A DNA stretch of 16,822 bases from an uncultured Helicobacter sp. (GTDB lineage Bacteria > Campylobacterota > Campylobacteria > Campylobacterales > Helicobacteraceae): positions 1 through 16,822 of the forward strand of contig NZ_CAJTLL010000025.1 in the NCBI RefSeq assembly GCF_910577135.1, given 5' to 3'. The translations under genes were made by a program, and so were the position numbers. Shown in pieces: positions 15,528-16,822 of the stretch (the first letter of the stretch is position 1; each line of letters starts with the position of its first letter). Below the pieces are notes generated by a model. The model saw only the letters and a list, made by a program, of their open reading frames with translations. It searched no databases and was not told where the DNA came from.

Positions 15528-15787
15528 TCAATATAGATAGGGCTTTAGAAGTTTGCTAGGGCAGAGGTATATATGCTCAAGTTGCGGGTGCATACTCGTG
15601 CCATTGCTTTCTCCTGCCATAGAGTAATAGTAGCTTCGTGATATGGTAATAAGCTGTGGATTCCTATAACAAAAGTATTGTGGAAATATTTCAAAGATAA
15701 TTGTATTTTTTGGCAAAAGGATACATTGTTTGAGCTGCTTCCGTGCTCACTAGCGATGATTTTAGATTCTCTCAAAAGCCCTACTTT
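15528..15787 (-). pseudogene. 3' remnant of a GT61 (DUF563-like) glycosyltransferase with a frameshift
   Basis: Two frames join into about 85 residues that match the C-terminal end of GT61 enzymes. SKIIASEHGSSSNNVSF (first frame) corresponds to the family's I..PHGAGLSN..F block. LPKNTIIFEIFPQYFCYRN and SYYYSMAGES (second frame) correspond to PKGTKVIEIFPPNY and YYYL.GE. Adding one T to the T4 run on the coding strand (15718-15715) restores continuity as VSFLPKNT. No start or upstream catalytic part exists: the open frame begins only at 15787, overlapping the last codons of the SGNH gene. This is most simply a leftover of a gene replaced or recombined at its 5' side. The family assignment rests on motif memory without an alignment. 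Confidence 0.6.
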
Positions 15788-16409
15788 TTAAGATTTTTAC
15801 TAGACAATTTAATACTAATGAATGCCCATACCTGCTAAGATGATGTCCATCAGCGATGGTAATATGATTTTTATCGCAATCTTTAAATGCTTGTGCTATG
15901 GTAAAATGTTTTTCAAGACTGCATTCTTCTAAGATTGCATTGTAATGGTTTATATCCTCCTGTATGTTATATACTTTTTCAATCAGTTTCTTGCCGGGTG
16001 GAGCAATATGATAAATATTTTCTTTAAAGCAAGTGGGGCTAACATAATGAAATTTATATAAAGATGTGAGATGAAACATTAATCTCTTAGAGATAATTTT
16101 ATACAAGTATCTTGTGATAGGGAGTGTCAATAGTATTCTTTCCCAACCCCGCTTAATGATTCGTCTGCACGCATCAACTACGCTAACTTGTATAATAACA
16201 ATATCTGCTTTTTGATATGTCAAAAGGTCTTGTTTTTGAAGTATGATGTCTTTAGTATGTCTGCCCCTTTGGGGAAAGAAGTATATTTTAGCCCCCCCCC
16301 CCATTGTTTGCATAAATCTATCCACCCAAGTGGATTCTATAGGAGTGCAATCCCTGCTTAAAGATAAAGAATCAGTAATAATTGTTAGGGTTTTTATATG
16401 ATGTTTCAT
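15762..16409 (-). CDS. SGNH/GDSL-like hydrolase or acyltransferase, phase-variable, ON as assembled
   Basis: This 215-residue protein opens TLTIITDSLSLSRD, giving the block I Asp13-Ser14 of SGNH hydrolases. It has ADIVIIQVSVVDACRR as the central Asp-containing block, and ends with ADGHHLSRYGHSLV, supplying Asp187 and His190 of the catalytic triad. In glycan clusters such proteins commonly add or remove acyl groups on sugars; the substrate here is unknown. A G11 tract (16302-16292) spans Met36-Gly39. G11 is in frame, G12 gives GGC TAA at once, and G10 runs out of frame for about 25 codons. ATG 16409 is chosen because the fold starts there; an in-frame ATG at 16427 overlaps the previous gene. 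Only two bases separate it from the upstream radical SAM stop, so the two are co-transcribed. The ribosome binding site is weak (GGGAA). Confidence 0.8.
   Translation of the reverse strand: MKHHIKTLTIITDSLSLSRDCTPIESTWVDRFMQTMGGGAKIYFFPQRGRHTKDIILQKQDLLTYQKADIVIIQVSVVDACRRIIKRGWERILLTLPITRYLYKIISKRLMFHLTSLYKFHYVSPTCFKENIYHIAPPGKKLIEKVYNIQEDINHYNAILEECSLEKHFTIAQAFKDCDKNHITIADGHHLSRYGHSLVLNCLVKILKSRAFERI
16292..16302. repeat. Poly-C tract C11 (G11 in coding sense) near 5' end of SGNH gene
   Basis: Eleven uninterrupted Cs lie in codons 36-40 of the hydrolase. The observed length is in frame. A slip early in the gene would remove nearly the whole enzyme, so this is an ON/OFF site in the ON state. 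Confidence 0.93.
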
Positions 16410-16411
16410 AA

Positions 16412-16822
16412 TTATATTCCCAAACATTGCTTACAAAGATGATATGGTGGAAAAATGCCATTTTTGTGCATATTTCTAATTTTTTCAAACTCAATGCCTT
16501 GATAAATTTCTAAAAAATCGGTTGTAAGCAATGAACCAAAATTGATACTATCAAAATAATCTTTGCAACATAAAATAAGTGAGCAATCAGCATTAATCCA
16601 AATTTCATCAAATGGGCTATGACATAAGGGTTTAGAGTGTGTGATTGGAGATTTGAGAGGTGTGTTTTTAGGCAGCTCTTGTTCTAGCCCCCCCCCCCGT
16701 TATATGCTCTTTATGTGTAATTACACGTTTGTATGGCAAAATCGCATTGATTAAATACGCTTTAGAACCAAAAATATCTTTAAAAGATTCTTGTGGATTT
16801 TCTACATTGTGTGGCGTTAAAA
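16412..16822 (-). pseudogene. Radical SAM/SPASM-like gene, 3' part, phase-OFF in this assembly
   Basis: The gene enters from the right edge in the frame LTPHNVENPQESFKDIFG, passes LPYKRVITHKEH and meets a G11 tract (16698-16688). It then goes out of frame and stops at TAA 16670-16668. If the tract were G10, translation would continue as ITGGGLEQELPKNTPLKSP into KPLCHSPFDEIW, DCSLILCCKD, NFGSLL and LCKQCLGI, ending at TAA 16414-16412. That C-terminus has the cysteine spacing of a SPASM domain (C..., CC, CxxC). The N-terminal radical SAM motif lies outside the window, so the class rests on the C-terminal part. The gene is otherwise undamaged, so I read it as reversibly off rather than dead. The SGNH gene starts two bases after its stop and may be affected by lost coupling. 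Confidence 0.75.
16688..16698. repeat. Poly-C tract C11 (G11 in coding sense) inside radical SAM/SPASM gene
   Basis: Eleven uninterrupted Cs lie here. The upstream and downstream open frames of this gene join only if the run is one base shorter (G10) or two longer (G13). The observed length is therefore an OFF state. Confidence 0.92.

Overview
The window looks like a chromosomal segment of an AT-rich Campylobacterota member, most likely a Helicobacter. The grounds are a CcoG-type cytochrome oxidase assembly factor, a short-chain dehydrogenase closely resembling Campylobacter PtmA, a dCache chemoreceptor, and many pure poly-G/C tracts inside surface-glycan genes. Species cannot be fixed from the sequence alone.

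Layout. 1-1148 (-): N-terminal part of a methyl-accepting chemotaxis protein running off the left edge. 1423-11595 (-): a ten-gene glycan cluster transcribed right to left: PtmA-like SDR, two DUF115/MptE-like proteins, FkbM methyltransferase, two capsule-synthesis-like putative glycosyltransferases, a GT-A glycosyltransferase, glucose-1-phosphate cytidylyltransferase (rfbF), a frameshifted radical SAM/SPASM gene and a glycosyltransferase with three frameshifts. 11744-13141 (-): ccoG. 13285-15396 (+): a patatin-like phospholipase followed by a radical SAM/SPASM protein. 15528-16822 (-): a second phase-variable glycan locus with a GT61 3' remnant, an SGNH hydrolase and the 3' part of another radical SAM/SPASM gene that is out of frame in this assembly.

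In the main cluster every gene overlaps the next by 1 to 11 bases, with one exception: the glycosyltransferase at 4269-5312 stops 75 bases before rfbF. Reading its G11 tract as G10 extends it to a stop that overlaps the rfbF start as ATGA, so the exception disappears. The DUF115 gene at 9839-10786 also carries a near-3' tract (G10), and there either one-base slip ends translation early, before the next gene's start. These tracts may therefore set C-terminal tails and translational coupling as well as simple ON/OFF states.

Five pure C10-C11 tracts and one interrupted relic (G5-A-G4) occur. As assembled, the FkbM, SGNH and 9839-10786 genes are in frame, the terminal radical SAM gene is out of frame, and the 4269-5312 gene has a short alternative C-terminus. 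The distal two cluster genes carry four ordinary indels, which suggests decay rather than reversible switching, although assembly error cannot be excluded. The likely joint role is building and varying a surface polysaccharide, LPS O-chain or flagellin glycan. The final structure cannot be inferred.
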